Positions 1 through 8,704 of a stretch of DNA of 29,459 nt are shown here, piece by piece. Made by a program: the position numbers and the translations under genes. Positions within the stretch are counted from its first letter, which is position 1. Every line of letters starts with the position of its first letter. This stretch comes from JAHJUB01 sp041653615 [NCBI: Candidatus Ratteibacteria bacterium]. Its GTDB lineage: Bacteria; Ratteibacteria; UBA8468; MWAK01. Below the pieces are notes generated by a model. The model saw only the letters and a program-made list of their open reading frames with translations. It was not told the origin of the DNA and made no database searches. The stretch spans positions 1 through 29,459 of the forward strand of contig JBAZEZ010000022.1 of NCBI GenBank assembly GCA_041653615.1, written 5' to 3'.

Positions 1-42
1 TCTTTTGTGCAAATCAATACCGATATGGTATCCTTGTTCCAT
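1..42 (-). CDS. IS110-family transposase, N-terminal fragment cut by window edge
   Basis: Reading leftwards from an ATG at 42, the first 14 codons give MEQGYHIGIDLHKR and run off the window in frame. The pattern h-G-I-D-(L/V)-H-K is the start of the RuvC-like DEDD catalytic domain of IS110/IS1111 transposases, and its Asp is the first catalytic acid. A near-perfect Shine-Dalgarno (AAGGAGG) lies 8 bases upstream of the ATG (rc of 50-56), which supports a real start. Only 14 residues are visible, so the family call rests on a short but characteristic motif. A Hsp70-like or actin-fold protein could share GIDxH by chance, but the flanking repeat and edge position favour an IS. Confidence 0.72.
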   Translation of the reverse strand, partial: MEQGYHIGIDLHKR

Positions 43-115
43 AGGGCTGCCTCCTTGTATTTTGGGACTGATTGTAACATTAATCAGAACTCTGGAGGTA
101 GTCCTTTCATAATAT
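43..115 (-). mobile_element. Probable left end (non-coding) of the IS110-family element
   Basis: This is the 5' non-coding stretch between the transposase start and the REP-like palindrome. It holds a small hairpin (CTGATT 68-73 with AATCAG 82-87) and, on the minus strand, a -10-like TACAAT (rc of 71-76). It has room for only about 70 bases. That is short for an IS110-group left end carrying a bridge RNA and fits better an IS1111-group element, where the RNA is encoded downstream of the transposase. The outer boundary is inferred from where the palindrome begins, not from a seen target junction. Confidence 0.45.
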
Positions 116-189
116 CATTGCGAGCGATTCATAGCGAAGCAATCCCATTTTCAAGATGAGATTGCAGCGGGGCTTCGCCCCTCGCAACG
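116..189. repeat. Dispersed REP-like palindrome (CATTGCGAG type)
   Basis: Imperfect inverted repeat with outer arms CATTGCGAG and CTCGCAACG and internal GAAGCAATC/GATTGC-like arms. It lies immediately 3' of uvrA, where it could act as a terminator-like structure. Similar CATTGCGAGCGAAGCGAAGC palindromes are common intergenic repeats in many environmental bacterial genomes. One copy only is seen in this window. Confidence 0.7.
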
Positions 190-190
190 A

Positions 191-2968
191 CTACGGGAAT
201 AATAATGGTTTTAAATACTGGCCGGTATATGATTTCGGGTTACGCGCCACCTCTTCCGGGGTCCCGGCCGCAACCACGTAACCGCCCCGGTCACCGCCTT
301 CCGGCCCTAAATCAATGATGTAATCCGCGGTCTTAATCACGTCCAGGTTATGTTCAATCACCACCACCGCACTTCCCTTATCAACCAATTTGTTTAAAAG
401 ATTGAGCAGTTTCTGGATATCGGCAAAATGCAGTCCGGTGGTCGGTTCGTCTAAAAGGTAAAGCGTGCCCTGACTCCCCTTGCGGCACAACTCCGCCGCC
501 AGTTTTATCCGCTGCGCCTCACCGCCGGAAAGGGTGGTGGCCGGCTGGCCCAATTCCAAGTAACCCAACCCCACCTCATTCAGGATGTCTATCTTGACAC
601 TGATGCCGGGGATGTTCCGAAAAAACTCCGCCGCCTCCTGAATCTGCATCTTTAAAACTTCCGCGATGCTCTTTCCTTTGTAAAGTATCTCTAGTGTTTC
701 CCGATTATAACGGGTACCGTGACAAACCTCGCAGGGTACGAATATATCCGGCAGGAAGTGCATCTCAATCTTGGTTATCCCCTCGCCCTGGCACGCTTCA
801 CAACGGCCGCCCTTGACATTGAAACTGAAGCGCCCGGAAGAATAACCCCGCAGGCGCGCTTCCGGCAGACGGCTGAACAAGTCCCGGGTACTGGTAAAAA
901 GGCCGGTATAGGTTGCCGGATTGCTGCGCGGAGTGCGTCCGATGGGCGACTGGTCAACCTCAATAACCTTATCCACCAGATTGGCATTAACAATATCCTT
1001 GTGCTTTCCGGGCAATTCCCGGGTGTCATAAAGAATCCGGCGCAGGCCTTTGTGGATAATCTCATCCACCAAGGTGCTCTTGCCGGAACCGGAGACACCG
1101 GTAACGCAGACAAACAGGCCCAGCGGAATTTTAACATCAATGTTCTTCAAATTAAACTCCTCGGCGCCCCTGACCTCAATGTAACGCCGCTTATCAAACG
1201 GCCGGCGCTTCCGGGGAACCGGAATTTCCAGTTCCTTCTTAAGATATTTGCCGGTAATGGAATCCGGCGCCGACAAAATCGCGGAAAGCGGTCCGGCCGC
1301 CACTACCTTACCGCCGTAAATCCCGGCGCCAGGGCCAAGGTCAACCAGGTAATCGGCGCTGCGAATCGTCTCCTCGTCATGTTCCACCACCATCACCGTG
1401 TTTCCCAGATCGCGAAGTTCCCGCAGGGTGGTCAAAAGTTTACGGTTATCGCGCTGATGAAGCCCGATACTGGGTTCGTCCAAAATGTAGAGTACACCGA
1501 CCAGGCCGCTGCCCACCTGGGTTGCCAGCCGGATGCGCTCGCTCTCTCCGCCGGACAGGGTGTGGCCCACCCGGTCCAGAGTCAGGTATTCCAGACCGAC
1601 GGAAATCAAAAACTGGAGCCGGCTGCGAATCTCTTTGGTAACTTGTTTGCTGATAATGGCGCGGCGCTGGTCAAGTTTCAAGCCGGAAAAGAAACTCATG
1701 GCCGTCTCTACCGACATCCGGCAGAGGTCCCAGATATTCCGGTCAGCAACAGTCACAGCCAAAGATTCCGGTTTCAGCCGCGCGCCCTTGCAGTCCGGGC
1801 AGGACAGTTGCCGCATATAATGAGACAAGTCCTCCCGACGGTATTCACTCTCCGTTTCCAGATAACGCCGCTCCAGACTGGGAATGACGCCTTCAAAATC
1901 ATACTCCTGGCTTCCGTAAAGAAGCGCCGTTCTCTGTTCTTTGGAAAGGTCGCAGAACCGGTCGTCAAGGGTAAATCCGGCTGATTTTGCCAGATCCCGC
2001 AGGAGATAACGGTAATGAAAATAAAGAGTTCGGCCACCGGCGCTGTGCCAGGGCTTGATGGCGCCGTTTTTCAGTGTTTTCCTTTTTTCCGGTACGACCA
2101 GGTCCGGATCAAAGACAATTTTGGTCCCCAATCCTTTACAGCCGGCGCAGGCGCCGTAAGGACTGTTGAAAGAAAACATCCGCGGGGTGAATTCTTCAAA
2201 ACTGGCTCCGCATTTCGGGCAGGCGTACCGTTCCGAAAAAAGAACGTCCTTTCCGTCGGCACTCGCCGTCAGAATACCTTTGCCTAATTTTAATCCGGTC
2301 TCCACCGATTCGGTAATACGCTCTTTTTCGAAACCGGAAACCGGAATAGTGTCCACCAAAACATCAATGTTGTGAACCTTGTAGCGGCTCAATTTAATCG
2401 GCTCGCTCACCTCGTAAAACTTTCCGTCAACCCGCATCCTTAAAAATCCGGCTTTAGCCGTCTGGATAAAAAGTTCCTGGTATTCCCCTTTCCGTCCTCT
2501 AACCAGCGGAGCCAAAATCTGCACCGGGGTGCCTTTAGGCAGGCTTAAAATTTTATCGGTAATCTCCTGGACGGTCTGCCGCGTTATTTCCAACTTACAT
2601 TTAGGACAATGCGGAATACCCGCCCGGCTGAAAAGCAAACGCAGGTAATCGTATATTTCGGTGATGGTGGCAACCGTGGAACGGGGATTGGCGCTGGAAC
2701 GGCGCTGCTCAATCGCGATGGCCGGAGGCAGGCCCCAAATATGCTCTACGTCCGGTTTCTGCAGTTGTTCCAGGAATTGACGGGCGTAAGCGGAAAGACT
2801 TTCAATATAACGGCGCTGACCTTCGGCGTAGAGAGTGTCAAACGCCAGAGATGATTTACCGCTTCCGGACACACCGGTAACTACGATTAGTTTGTTTCGG
2901 GGGAGTTCTAAATCAACATCCTTGAGGTTGTGTTCCCGCGCGCCCCGGATTATTATCTTCTCTTCCAA
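191..2968 (-). CDS. uvrA: Excinuclease ABC subunit A
   Basis: DNA damage-recognition ATPase of nucleotide excision repair. It acts as a dimer that loads UvrB onto lesions. At 925 residues it has the usual UvrA length. Seen: Walker A GVSGSGKS at 32-39, a first zinc finger (CPKC..CAGC, around residues 250-280), signature [12 protein letters not shown], Walker [12 protein letters not shown], a second Walker [10 protein letters not shown] near 630, a second zinc module CEAC..CEVC, second signature [13 protein letters not shown] and [11 protein letters not shown]. The start codon is TTG ([15 protein letters not shown] matches the family start); an in-frame stop lies 15 bases upstream and no ATG is available. 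It lies downstream of xseB, separated by an inverted repeat, and probably shares its transcript. No truncation or frameshift is seen. Confidence 0.97.
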   Translation of the reverse strand: MEEKIIIRGAREHNLKDVDLELPRNKLIVVTGVSGSGKSSLAFDTLYAEGQRRYIESLSAYARQFLEQLQKPDVEHIWGLPPAIAIEQRRSSANPRSTVATITEIYDYLRLLFSRAGIPHCPKCKLEITRQTVQEITDKILSLPKGTPVQILAPLVRGRKGEYQELFIQTAKAGFLRMRVDGKFYEVSEPIKLSRYKVHNIDVLVDTIPVSGFEKERITESVETGLKLGKGILTASADGKDVLFSERYACPKCGASFEEFTPRMFSFNSPYGACAGCKGLGTKIVFDPDLVVPEKRKTLKNGAIKPWHSAGGRTLYFHYRYLLRDLAKSAGFTLDDRFCDLSKEQRTALLYGSQEYDFEGVIPSLERRYLETESEYRREDLSHYMRQLSCPDCKGARLKPESLAVTVADRNIWDLCRMSVETAMSFFSGLKLDQRRAIISKQVTKEIRSRLQFLISVGLEYLTLDRVGHTLSGGESERIRLATQVGSGLVGVLYILDEPSIGLHQRDNRKLLTTLRELRDLGNTVMVVEHDEETIRSADYLVDLGPGAGIYGGKVVAAGPLSAILSAPDSITGKYLKKELEIPVPRKRRPFDKRRYIEVRGAEEFNLKNIDVKIPLGLFVCVTGVSGSGKSTLVDEIIHKGLRRILYDTRELPGKHKDIVNANLVDKVIEVDQSPIGRTPRSNPATYTGLFTSTRDLFSRLPEARLRGYSSGRFSFNVKGGRCEACQGEGITKIEMHFLPDIFVPCEVCHGTRYNRETLEILYKGKSIAEVLKMQIQEAAEFFRNIPGISVKIDILNEVGLGYLELGQPATTLSGGEAQRIKLAAELCRKGSQGTLYLLDEPTTGLHFADIQKLLNLLNKLVDKGSAVVVIEHNLDVIKTADYIIDLGPEGGDRGGYVVAAGTPEEVARNPKSYTGQYLKPLLFP

Positions 2969-2987
2969 AGTTGTTATACCAATTCAA

Positions 2988-3051
2988 ATTTGTAGTTGTC
3001 CAGCTTGCTGGACTCTTTTAATAACGCCAACCAAGGTTGGCAACTACAAAT
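2988..3051. repeat. Cruciform-like intergenic repeat, GTAGTTG family (full copy)
   Basis: Outer perfect 11-bp arms ATTTGTAGTTG (2988-2998) and CAACTACAAAT (3041-3051) enclose two further hairpins: GTCCAGC-TT-GCTGGAC (2998-3013) and GCCAACC-AA-GGTTGGC (3026-3041). The layout is a three-way junction. It separates xseB from uvrA. A half copy of the same family lies at 17917-17939. Confidence 0.8.
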
Positions 3052-3082
3052 ATTTATTTGACAGTTGAGGAACACATTGGCT

Positions 3083-3349
3083 TTAAATTTCTTCTTCGGA
3101 ATCAGAATCAAACGGCTTGCTGCCGATAACGTTGCCTGCCTGGTCCTTGGTTAATAATTCCACCTTCTGCTGGGCGCCTGCCAGCCGCTCATTGCAGAAA
3201 CGAACCAGTTTCACGCCTTCTTCGAATAGTTTAAGCGAATCATCCAGCGAAAGATTGCCGGATTCCAGTTTGGCGACAATCTCCTCCAGCCGCTTCAAAC
3301 CATCTTCAAACTTCAATTCTTTCTCTTTTCCCTTTTCTTTGGCAGCCAT
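3083..3349 (-). CDS. xseB: Exodeoxyribonuclease VII small subunit
   Basis: Small helical subunit of ExoVII, which degrades single-stranded DNA with the large subunit XseA. The 88-residue protein has a charged Lys/Glu N-terminus, then the family core FEDGLKRLEEIVAKLESG, SLDDSLKLFEEGVKL and an amphipathic helix through NERLAGAQQKVELL. The acidic tail DSDSEEEI is typical of the family. XseA is not in the window, which is unusual because the two are often adjacent. The ATG at 3349 has no Shine-Dalgarno but a well-formed promoter ends 8 bases upstream, so the mRNA may be leaderless. Divergent from cimA and cotranscribed with uvrA downstream. Confidence 0.93.
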   Translation of the reverse strand: MAAKEKGKEKELKFEDGLKRLEEIVAKLESGNLSLDDSLKLFEEGVKLVRFCNERLAGAQQKVELLTKDQAGNVIGSKPFDSDSEEEI

Positions 3350-3357
3350 AATTTAAT

Positions 3358-3387
3358 ATTTTAATCGTTCTGACTACAAACCGTCAA
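3358..3387 (-). promoter_or_regulatory. xseB-uvrA promoter, near-leaderless
   Basis: On the minus strand TTGACG (rc of 3382-3387), an 18-base spacer and TAAAAT (rc of 3358-3363). Only 8 bases separate the -10 box from the xseB ATG, so transcription would begin within about 0-3 bases of the start codon. Confidence 0.55.
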
Positions 3388-3397
3388 TAACTCTTTT

Positions 3398-3427
3398 TTG
3401 ACAGTGATGGTGCAAAAGAGATAAACT
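3398..3427 (+). promoter_or_regulatory. cimA promoter, near-leaderless
   Basis: TTGACA at 3398-3403 is a perfect -35; after 18 bases comes TAAACT at 3422-3427 as the -10. Nine bases separate it from the cimA ATG at 3437, and no Shine-Dalgarno is visible, so the transcript is probably leaderless or nearly so. Confidence 0.55.
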
Positions 3428-3436
3428 ATTTGAAAT

Positions 3437-4984
3437 ATGAAGATTGAGGTTTATGATACCACGTTAAGGGACGGCAGCCAGGGAGAACGGGTCTCTTTTT
3501 CCCTGGAAGACAAGTTCAAAATTGTCCATAAACTTGATGATTTCGGCTTTGACTATATCGAATGCGGCTGGCCGGGCAGCAACCCCAAAGACGAGGAATT
3601 CTTTCAAAAATCCCGGAAATTGAGTTTGAAGAAAGCAAAAATCACGGCTTTCGGCAGTACCTGCCGGGCCGGAGCGCCTGCTTCCAATGACAAAAATCTC
3701 CAAAAACTGTTAGCGGCGGAAACCGAGATAATCACCCTGTTTGGCAAATCCTGGGACCTGCACGCTAAAAAAGTCCTGCGGATATCCCCTTCCGAAAACC
3801 TGGCCCTGATATTTGACTCCATTGAATATCTGCGTAAACAAGGACGCCGGGTCTTTTTTGACGCGGAACATTTTTTTGACGGATACCGGGAAAATCCCGA
3901 GTACGCTTTAAAATCTGTCCGGGCAGCCGAAGAAGCCGGCGCGGAAAGAATCGTCCTGTGCGACACCAACGGCGGTTTCCTTCCCGAACAGGTAACAGCC
4001 GCTTTCGCGGCGGTCAAGAAAAAAGTAAAAACGCCGCTGGGAATCCACACCCACAACGACGGCGGGCTGGCGGTCGCCAATACGCTGGCGGCGGTTACCG
4101 CGGGCGCCGTCCAGGTCCAGGGCACCGTCAACGGCCTGGGCGAACGATGCGGAAACGCCGATTTGCTGGTCATCATTCCCACCCTGCAGTTAAAAATGGG
4201 TTACCGGTGCCTGGAACCGGAACAATTGAAACACATCAGCGGTCTTTCCCGATACATTTACGAACTGGCTAACCTGGTGCCGGTCAACAACCAGCCGTTC
4301 GTCGGCATTTCGGCCTTTGCCCACAAGGGAGGCGTTCACGTAGACGCGGTAAGAAAAGAAACGAAAAGTTACGAACATATCGACCCGGCCCTGGTCGGCA
4401 ACGAACGCCGCATCCTGGTTTCGGAACTGGCCGGCAGCGCTACGATTCTCTTTAAAATTGAACGCTTCGGTATAAAGCAGAAGGGCCCGGAAACAAAAAA
4501 AATTTTGGAACGGTTAACCAAACTGGAAAAGGAGGGCTACCAGTTTGAAGCGGCCGACGGTTCTTTCCAACTCCTGGTGGCCGAAGGACTGGGGAAACGG
4601 CCCAAGTTCTTCCACCTCAAGGAATTCCGGGTCATCGTGGAGCGGAAAACCGGTCTGATGATTTCGGAGGCGGCGGTCAAGGTTAAGGTGGGAGACAAAA
4701 CAGAACACACGATTGCCGAAGGCGACGGACCGGTCAACGCCCTGGATGCCGCCTTACGGAAAGCGCTGATTAAATTCTACCCGGCGCTGGCGGAAATGCG
4801 GTTGACCGATTATAAGGTACGGGTGCTCAATCCGGAAGCAGCCACGGCGGCCAAGGTACGGGTTTTAGTCGAATCCTCCGACCAGAATGAAAGTTGGGGA
4901 ACGGTGGGACTCTCCGAAAATATCATCGAAGCAAGTCTCCAGGCCCTGACAGACAGCATTGATTATAAGTTAATGAAGGGATAA
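3437..4984 (+). CDS. cimA: (R)-citramalate synthase
   Basis: Condenses pyruvate with acetyl-CoA to citramalate, the first step of the threonine-independent isoleucine route. The 515-residue length is typical of the CimA branch rather than LeuA. Seen: N-terminal TIM barrel with VYDTTLRDGSQGE (residues 5-17), metal-binding HTHND at 204-208, GLGERCGNAD near 233-242, then the linker subdomain and a C-terminal LeuA-type regulatory dimerisation domain (roughly 385-515), where isoleucine feedback would act. FSLEDKFKIVHKLDDFGFDYIECGWPGSNPKD is the citramalate-type version of the barrel start. It stands alone with no ilv or leu genes adjacent. Homocitrate or isopropylmalate synthase are less likely alternatives. 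Confidence 0.93.
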   Translation: MKIEVYDTTLRDGSQGERVSFSLEDKFKIVHKLDDFGFDYIECGWPGSNPKDEEFFQKSRKLSLKKAKITAFGSTCRAGAPASNDKNLQKLLAAETEIITLFGKSWDLHAKKVLRISPSENLALIFDSIEYLRKQGRRVFFDAEHFFDGYRENPEYALKSVRAAEEAGAERIVLCDTNGGFLPEQVTAAFAAVKKKVKTPLGIHTHNDGGLAVANTLAAVTAGAVQVQGTVNGLGERCGNADLLVIIPTLQLKMGYRCLEPEQLKHISGLSRYIYELANLVPVNNQPFVGISAFAHKGGVHVDAVRKETKSYEHIDPALVGNERRILVSELAGSATILFKIERFGIKQKGPETKKILERLTKLEKEGYQFEAADGSFQLLVAEGLGKRPKFFHLKEFRVIVERKTGLMISEAAVKVKVGDKTEHTIAEGDGPVNALDAALRKALIKFYPALAEMRLTDYKVRVLNPEAATAAKVRVLVESSDQNESWGTVGLSENIIEASLQALTDSIDYKLMKG

Positions 4985-5002
4985 AAACGAAACAAATCAA
5001 CC

Positions 5003-5167
5003 GGACGCAGATGTACGCAGAAACTACCGGATAATGCTAAATAATTAACCCGCAGAGTTCACAGAGACCACAAAAACGGAGTAAAGAAAAACTTAAACAA
5101 GGTAACAATTAATAATCTTTAAGCAATTCTCCGCGTGTTCTGCGGTAATCTGCGAAAATCTGCGTGC
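5003..5167. repeat. Long inverted repeat, GGACGCAGAT family (copy 1)
   Basis: The gap between convergent cimA and msbA is filled by one element: GGACGCAGATGTACGCAG at the left and TCTGCGGTAATCTGCG..ATCTGCGTGC at the right as imperfect inverted arms. Inside it GGATAATGCTAAATAATT also occurs, inverted, in the copy at 19584-19687. A fragment of the left arm recurs at 26980-27002. No gene is seen in this stretch. Confidence 0.75.
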
Positions 5168-5177
5168 TAAATCAGTA

Positions 5178-6989
5178 TTACGTTTTTCTCTGTTGAAGGG
5201 TGTACAGATAGTGGTAACGTCCCTGCATATCCAAAAGTTCCTGATGCGTACCTTCCTCGATAATCTTTCCTTTCTCCAGAACGATAATCCAGTCGCAATC
5301 CCGCAGAGTTGAGAGCCGGTGGGCGATTATAAAACAGGTGCGGCCGGCGATTACCTTTTCCATGGCTTCCTGAACCAGGCGTTCCGATTCGGAATCAAGG
5401 TTGCTGGTCGCTTCGTCCAGAATTAAAATTTTCGGATTGACCAAAACCGCCCGGGCCAAAGCCAACCGCTGCCTCTCTCCGCCGGAAAGAAGAACTCCCC
5501 GTTCGCCGATTAAGGTATTATATTTTTCCGGCAGGGATTCGACCAGGGAATGAATATTGGCAACCCGGGCCGCTTCCACAATCTCCTCCGGCTTGGCATC
5601 CGGCCTTCCGTAAGTAATGTTATTGGCAATCGTATCGTTAAAGAGAAGCGAATCCTGAGTTACCAGCCCGAAAATCCTCCGATAACTATAGAGGGTGAAA
5701 CGGGAGACCGGAACGCCGTCAATCGTAAGCCGTCCCTCGGTCGGCTGGTAAAACCGAAGCAAAAGATTAATGAGAGTGGTCTTACCCACCCCACTCTCAC
5801 CCACGATACCCAAACGCTTACCGCTGCCTAACCGGAACGAAAGTCCGTCCAGGACCGGTTTCTTGGCGCCGTAACGAAACGAGACCGAGTCAAAACTTAT
5901 CTCGGAAATAAATCCGGAAACTGTTTCCTTTCCGGTCTCTTTTTCGTCTTCTTCGTCCAGCACGGAAAAGACCCGCGGAAAAACCGCCGCCGCCGATTGA
6001 AGAGTAGCCAGGTTATTAATGATTGTTTTCAACGGAGAAAAAAGAGCGAAAAGACCGGCGATGAAAGCCATGAAAAGGCCGGTGCTCAAAATGCCTCTTG
6101 TCACCTCCCGGGCGCCGAAATAAATCAACAAAACGGCGGCGATCGCAGCCACCAGTTCCGTGATTTGGGCAAGACCGGCATAGCGCTTAACGCTCTTCAG
6201 GGAAAGACGGAATAAGTTATGGATTTCCTTGTCAAAACGTTCCTTCTCGCGTTTTTCCGCGACGTACGCCTTGACAACCGGCAGGTTTACCAGGACTTCC
6301 TGAATATAATTGTTCACCTTGCCGAAAGAAACCTGGCTCTTTTTGGTCAATTCCCGGATTGTTTTGCCTATATTAGCCAACGGTAAGACAAAAGCAGGCA
6401 AGACCAGGAGCGAGATAAGGGTAAGCCGCCGGCTAAGGAAAAGGATAATGGAAAAATATACGATAACCTGAAAAGTGTTAAGTATCAGTTTGGAAATGGT
6501 GTTGCTGAAAGTCGCGCTCAAAATTCCGACATCGTAGGTAAAATGAGAAACCCGTTCACCCACCTTCTTCTTCTGGCTTTCGGAAAGTGGCGCCAAAAGA
6601 TATTTTTCGAAAATTTTCATCCGCAGCCGGGTGACGACAACCAGGGAAAACTTATTATTAAAATAGGTCTGCATGAAAGCGACAATCGCCTTTACAACCA
6701 AAGCGGCGAAAATGATTACCAACATGTTTCTTAAAAGAATGAGGGGCGGCAGGCGGTTAATAACTACCACCACACCGGAAAGCAGATTGGCTAAAGAATG
6801 AGGCAGGTTTGCCGGCAGAACGAACGAATTCCCATTGAAAACCCGGTCAAGCAGCGGAGCGACCGCGGATAAAGAAACACCGCCCAGCAGAGCGTCAACC
6901 CCCATCAGGAGTACGGCAGCGGCCAACAGCCCCCAGGAAATCTTAAAGTATTTCTCCAATTTGCGGATATTCAACCACAGATTATACAT
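5178..6989 (-). CDS. msbA: MsbA-type lipid A / lipid-exporting ABC transporter
   Basis: Half-size ABC exporter (transmembrane and ATPase domains in one chain), expected to flip lipid A-core across the inner membrane as a homodimer. About six membrane segments occupy residues 20-330 (numbered from the upstream ATG at 7001), then a nucleotide-binding domain: Walker A GESGVGKT (401-408), Q-loop Q449, signature LSGGE (505-509), Walker B LILDE (526-530) and H-loop H561. I prefer the second ATG at 6989, because the first falls inside the dispersed palindrome at 6996-7069; neither has a clear ribosome site. It follows lpxB in the same direction, which supports the lipid A assignment. Sequence alone cannot exclude another lipid or drug substrate. 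Confidence 0.85.
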   Translation of the reverse strand: MYNLWLNIRKLEKYFKISWGLLAAAVLLMGVDALLGGVSLSAVAPLLDRVFNGNSFVLPANLPHSLANLLSGVVVVINRLPPLILLRNMLVIIFAALVVKAIVAFMQTYFNNKFSLVVVTRLRMKIFEKYLLAPLSESQKKKVGERVSHFTYDVGILSATFSNTISKLILNTFQVIVYFSIILFLSRRLTLISLLVLPAFVLPLANIGKTIRELTKKSQVSFGKVNNYIQEVLVNLPVVKAYVAEKREKERFDKEIHNLFRLSLKSVKRYAGLAQITELVAAIAAVLLIYFGAREVTRGILSTGLFMAFIAGLFALFSPLKTIINNLATLQSAAAVFPRVFSVLDEEDEKETGKETVSGFISEISFDSVSFRYGAKKPVLDGLSFRLGSGKRLGIVGESGVGKTTLINLLLRFYQPTEGRLTIDGVPVSRFTLYSYRRIFGLVTQDSLLFNDTIANNITYGRPDAKPEEIVEAARVANIHSLVESLPEKYNTLIGERGVLLSGGERQRLALARAVLVNPKILILDEATSNLDSESERLVQEAMEKVIAGRTCFIIAHRLSTLRDCDWIIVLEKGKIIEEGTHQELLDMQGRYHYLYTLQQRKT

Positions 6990-6995
6990 AATTAT

Positions 6996-7069
6996 TGTCA
7001 TTCTGAGGCATTAGCCGAAGAATCTCGCTGTTAAAACGAGATTCTTCGTAAAAACAGCTCAGGATGACA
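6996..7069. repeat. Dispersed palindrome, TGTCATTCTGAG family (copy 1)
   Basis: Outer arms TGTCATTCTGAG and CTCAGGATGACA with a perfect inner stem GAAGAATCTCG (7017-7027) / CGAGATTCTTC (7037-7047). It begins 6 bases after the lpxB stop and runs into the upstream in-frame ATG of the msbA frame. The stem could terminate or attenuate lpxB-msbA transcription. A second copy is at 24602-24673. Confidence 0.85.
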
Positions 7070-7075
7070 CCATTT

Positions 7076-8215
7076 TTATGACACACTCCTTAGGATTTCG
7101 TGTGCGGCGCGTCCGGCCGCGCCGGGTTGACCCAGCATATTTCTTATTTTCGCAAACTCTTCCTTCATTGTATTCCGGCGCTGTTCATCCCGGAGCAATT
7201 CCCGGACAACCGGCAAGATGTGATTCGGCCGGCAATGCGCCTGAATGAATTCCGGCACCACTTTTTTCCCGGCCAGAAGATTGGTAATTCCGGCGTAAGG
7301 CACCCGCACCATGGGCCGCAAAATAGAATAGGTCAACGCCGAAAGCCGGTAAAGAAGCGCGTAAGGCACGGAAAGCAGGGTAAGTTCCAGCGTTACGCTG
7401 CCGGAAGCGGCCAGCGCCAGAGTGGCAATAGAAAAAAGACTGTACTTATCGCCTTCGGTAATAATTTTTATATCTTTTAAACCGGAAAGTTCCCGGCTGA
7501 TTTCAGGGCTGGCCGAATAGACCACCGTCTGGACCGGACCATCCTGTGCCAGGCGCCGGGCTACCTCCGCCATCGCCGGGAAAATTGCCCGCACTTCTGA
7601 AAGCCGGCTGCCCGGCAGAAGCAAAACCACCGGTTTATCCGGAAAAAGACCAAAACGGTGAAAAGAATCCGCAGAATTAAGGAGCGGTCTTACGGTATCC
7701 AAAAATGGGTGGCCGACAAAAGAAACCGGCACGCCGGCTTTCCGGTAAATCTCCTCTTCGAAAGGGAAAATGACCAAAACTCGCTCACAGAAAGCCGCGA
7801 TTTCTTTAACCCGACCGCTACCCCAAGCCCAGACCTGCGGACTGATGTAATAAACGAAACTGAATTTTCCTTTACCTTTAAGTCGGCGCAATAGACGGAG
7901 GTTAAAACTGGGCGAATCAATCAAGATGACTTTCTCCGGCTCCTCTCGAAGAACCCCCTCCACCGCCTGGTTTAAAAATTTCCGCCAGGTCGGAAGAGAA
8001 CGCGCGATTTCAAAAAAACCCACCACGGCGTGGGAAACCGGATTAAAGAGAAGACGCACGCCCTGCCCGGCCATTTTCGCGCCGCCTACGCCGCAAAGCT
8101 CAACCTGCGGGTCTTCCTTTCGCAACGCCGCGGCGAGTAAAGCGCCGTGAAAATCTCCGGAATGGTCCGTGGTGCAGATAAATATTTTTCTTCTTTTTGT
8201 TTTTGGCCGGTTCAC
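7076..8215 (-). CDS. lpxB: Lipid-A-disaccharide synthase
   Basis: Glycosyltransferase GT19 that joins UDP-2,3-diacylglucosamine to lipid X at the inner membrane face. At 379 residues it is of family length. Seen: DHSGDFHGALL near the N-terminus, VGFFEIARSLP, the catalytic-loop motif LIDSPSFNLRLL (E. coli IDAPDFN), YYISPQVWAWGSGRVKEI, VGHPFLD and LLLPGSRLSEV. The usual GEASGD is here TTDHSGD, so the conserved Glu is shifted to Asp. The start is GTG (8213-8215) and overlaps the gspM stop as GTGA, which means tight translational coupling to the secretion operon. Its presence implies a lipid A-containing outer membrane. Confidence 0.95.
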   Translation of the reverse strand: MNRPKTKRRKIFICTTDHSGDFHGALLAAALRKEDPQVELCGVGGAKMAGQGVRLLFNPVSHAVVGFFEIARSLPTWRKFLNQAVEGVLREEPEKVILIDSPSFNLRLLRRLKGKGKFSFVYYISPQVWAWGSGRVKEIAAFCERVLVIFPFEEEIYRKAGVPVSFVGHPFLDTVRPLLNSADSFHRFGLFPDKPVVLLLPGSRLSEVRAIFPAMAEVARRLAQDGPVQTVVYSASPEISRELSGLKDIKIITEGDKYSLFSIATLALAASGSVTLELTLLSVPYALLYRLSALTYSILRPMVRVPYAGITNLLAGKKVVPEFIQAHCRPNHILPVVRELLRDEQRRNTMKEEFAKIRNMLGQPGAAGRAAHEILRSVS

Positions 8216-8703
8216 AATTTTTTGATGGTTAAAACGCGCAACCGCACCAAAAGGCTCATCCCATCCTTGCTCTTCTCCAAAACAATCCGGTCCAAATAGA
8301 AACCCTCCTCTTTTTGCATGGATTCCGAAAAAAGGACCGCTTCCTTCAGACTGACTTCTTCCAGGCGTAAATCATAACCTTCCAGGCGAAACGCGCCGTT
8401 CAAATCGCGGACAACCGGCGTTACCGATTTCAATTTTTCGGCAAACCCCATCTCCTGCGTCTTGTTCTGGGCCGCCGAAATAATTCCGGTAGAACCCTCC
8501 CGGTGCAAGGCCGCCTCCAGACCGCCGCGCGCCGAAAGATACCCGGCGTTCAGGGTAACCAGCGAATTTAAAGATTTGTTTAAATCGGCTGTCTCTTTTT
8601 TAAATTTCCCGGCTGCCTGCCAATTAGGCACAATCGCAAAACGTATTACCAGGAAATAAAAAACGACAATCGCCAGAATTACAAATTTACGGTCTATCTT
8701 CAT
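8212..8703 (-). CDS. GspM/PilO-like type II secretion inner-membrane protein
   Basis: Bitopic protein of the GspM/PilO class that links the inner-membrane platform of the secretion machine. One N-terminal membrane segment (FVILAIVVFYFLVIRFAIV), a coiled-coil-like stretch with Lys/Glu/Asn, and a small ferredoxin-like C-terminal domain. The ATG at 8703, just after the gspL stop, gives 163 residues; a TTG at 8724 would add seven residues but overlap gspL. The family is divergent, so position (last gene after the GspL-like gene) carries much of the call. The stop overlaps the lpxB start by 4 bases. Confidence 0.72.
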   Translation of the reverse strand: MKIDRKFVILAIVVFYFLVIRFAIVPNWQAAGKFKKETADLNKSLNSLVTLNAGYLSARGGLEAALHREGSTGIISAAQNKTQEMGFAEKLKSVTPVVRDLNGAFRLEGYDLRLEEVSLKEAVLFSESMQKEEGFYLDRIVLEKSKDGMSLLVRLRVLTIKKL

Positions 8704-8704
8704 T

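Noticed and set aside
719-1984. 421-codon open frame on the plus strand
   Set aside because: Entirely antisense to uvrA; peptide has no family motifs and mirrors the codon structure of uvrA.
3350-3436. T-box or leader attenuator for cimA
   Set aside because: Only 87 bases separate cimA from xseB and the promoter leaves almost no leader.
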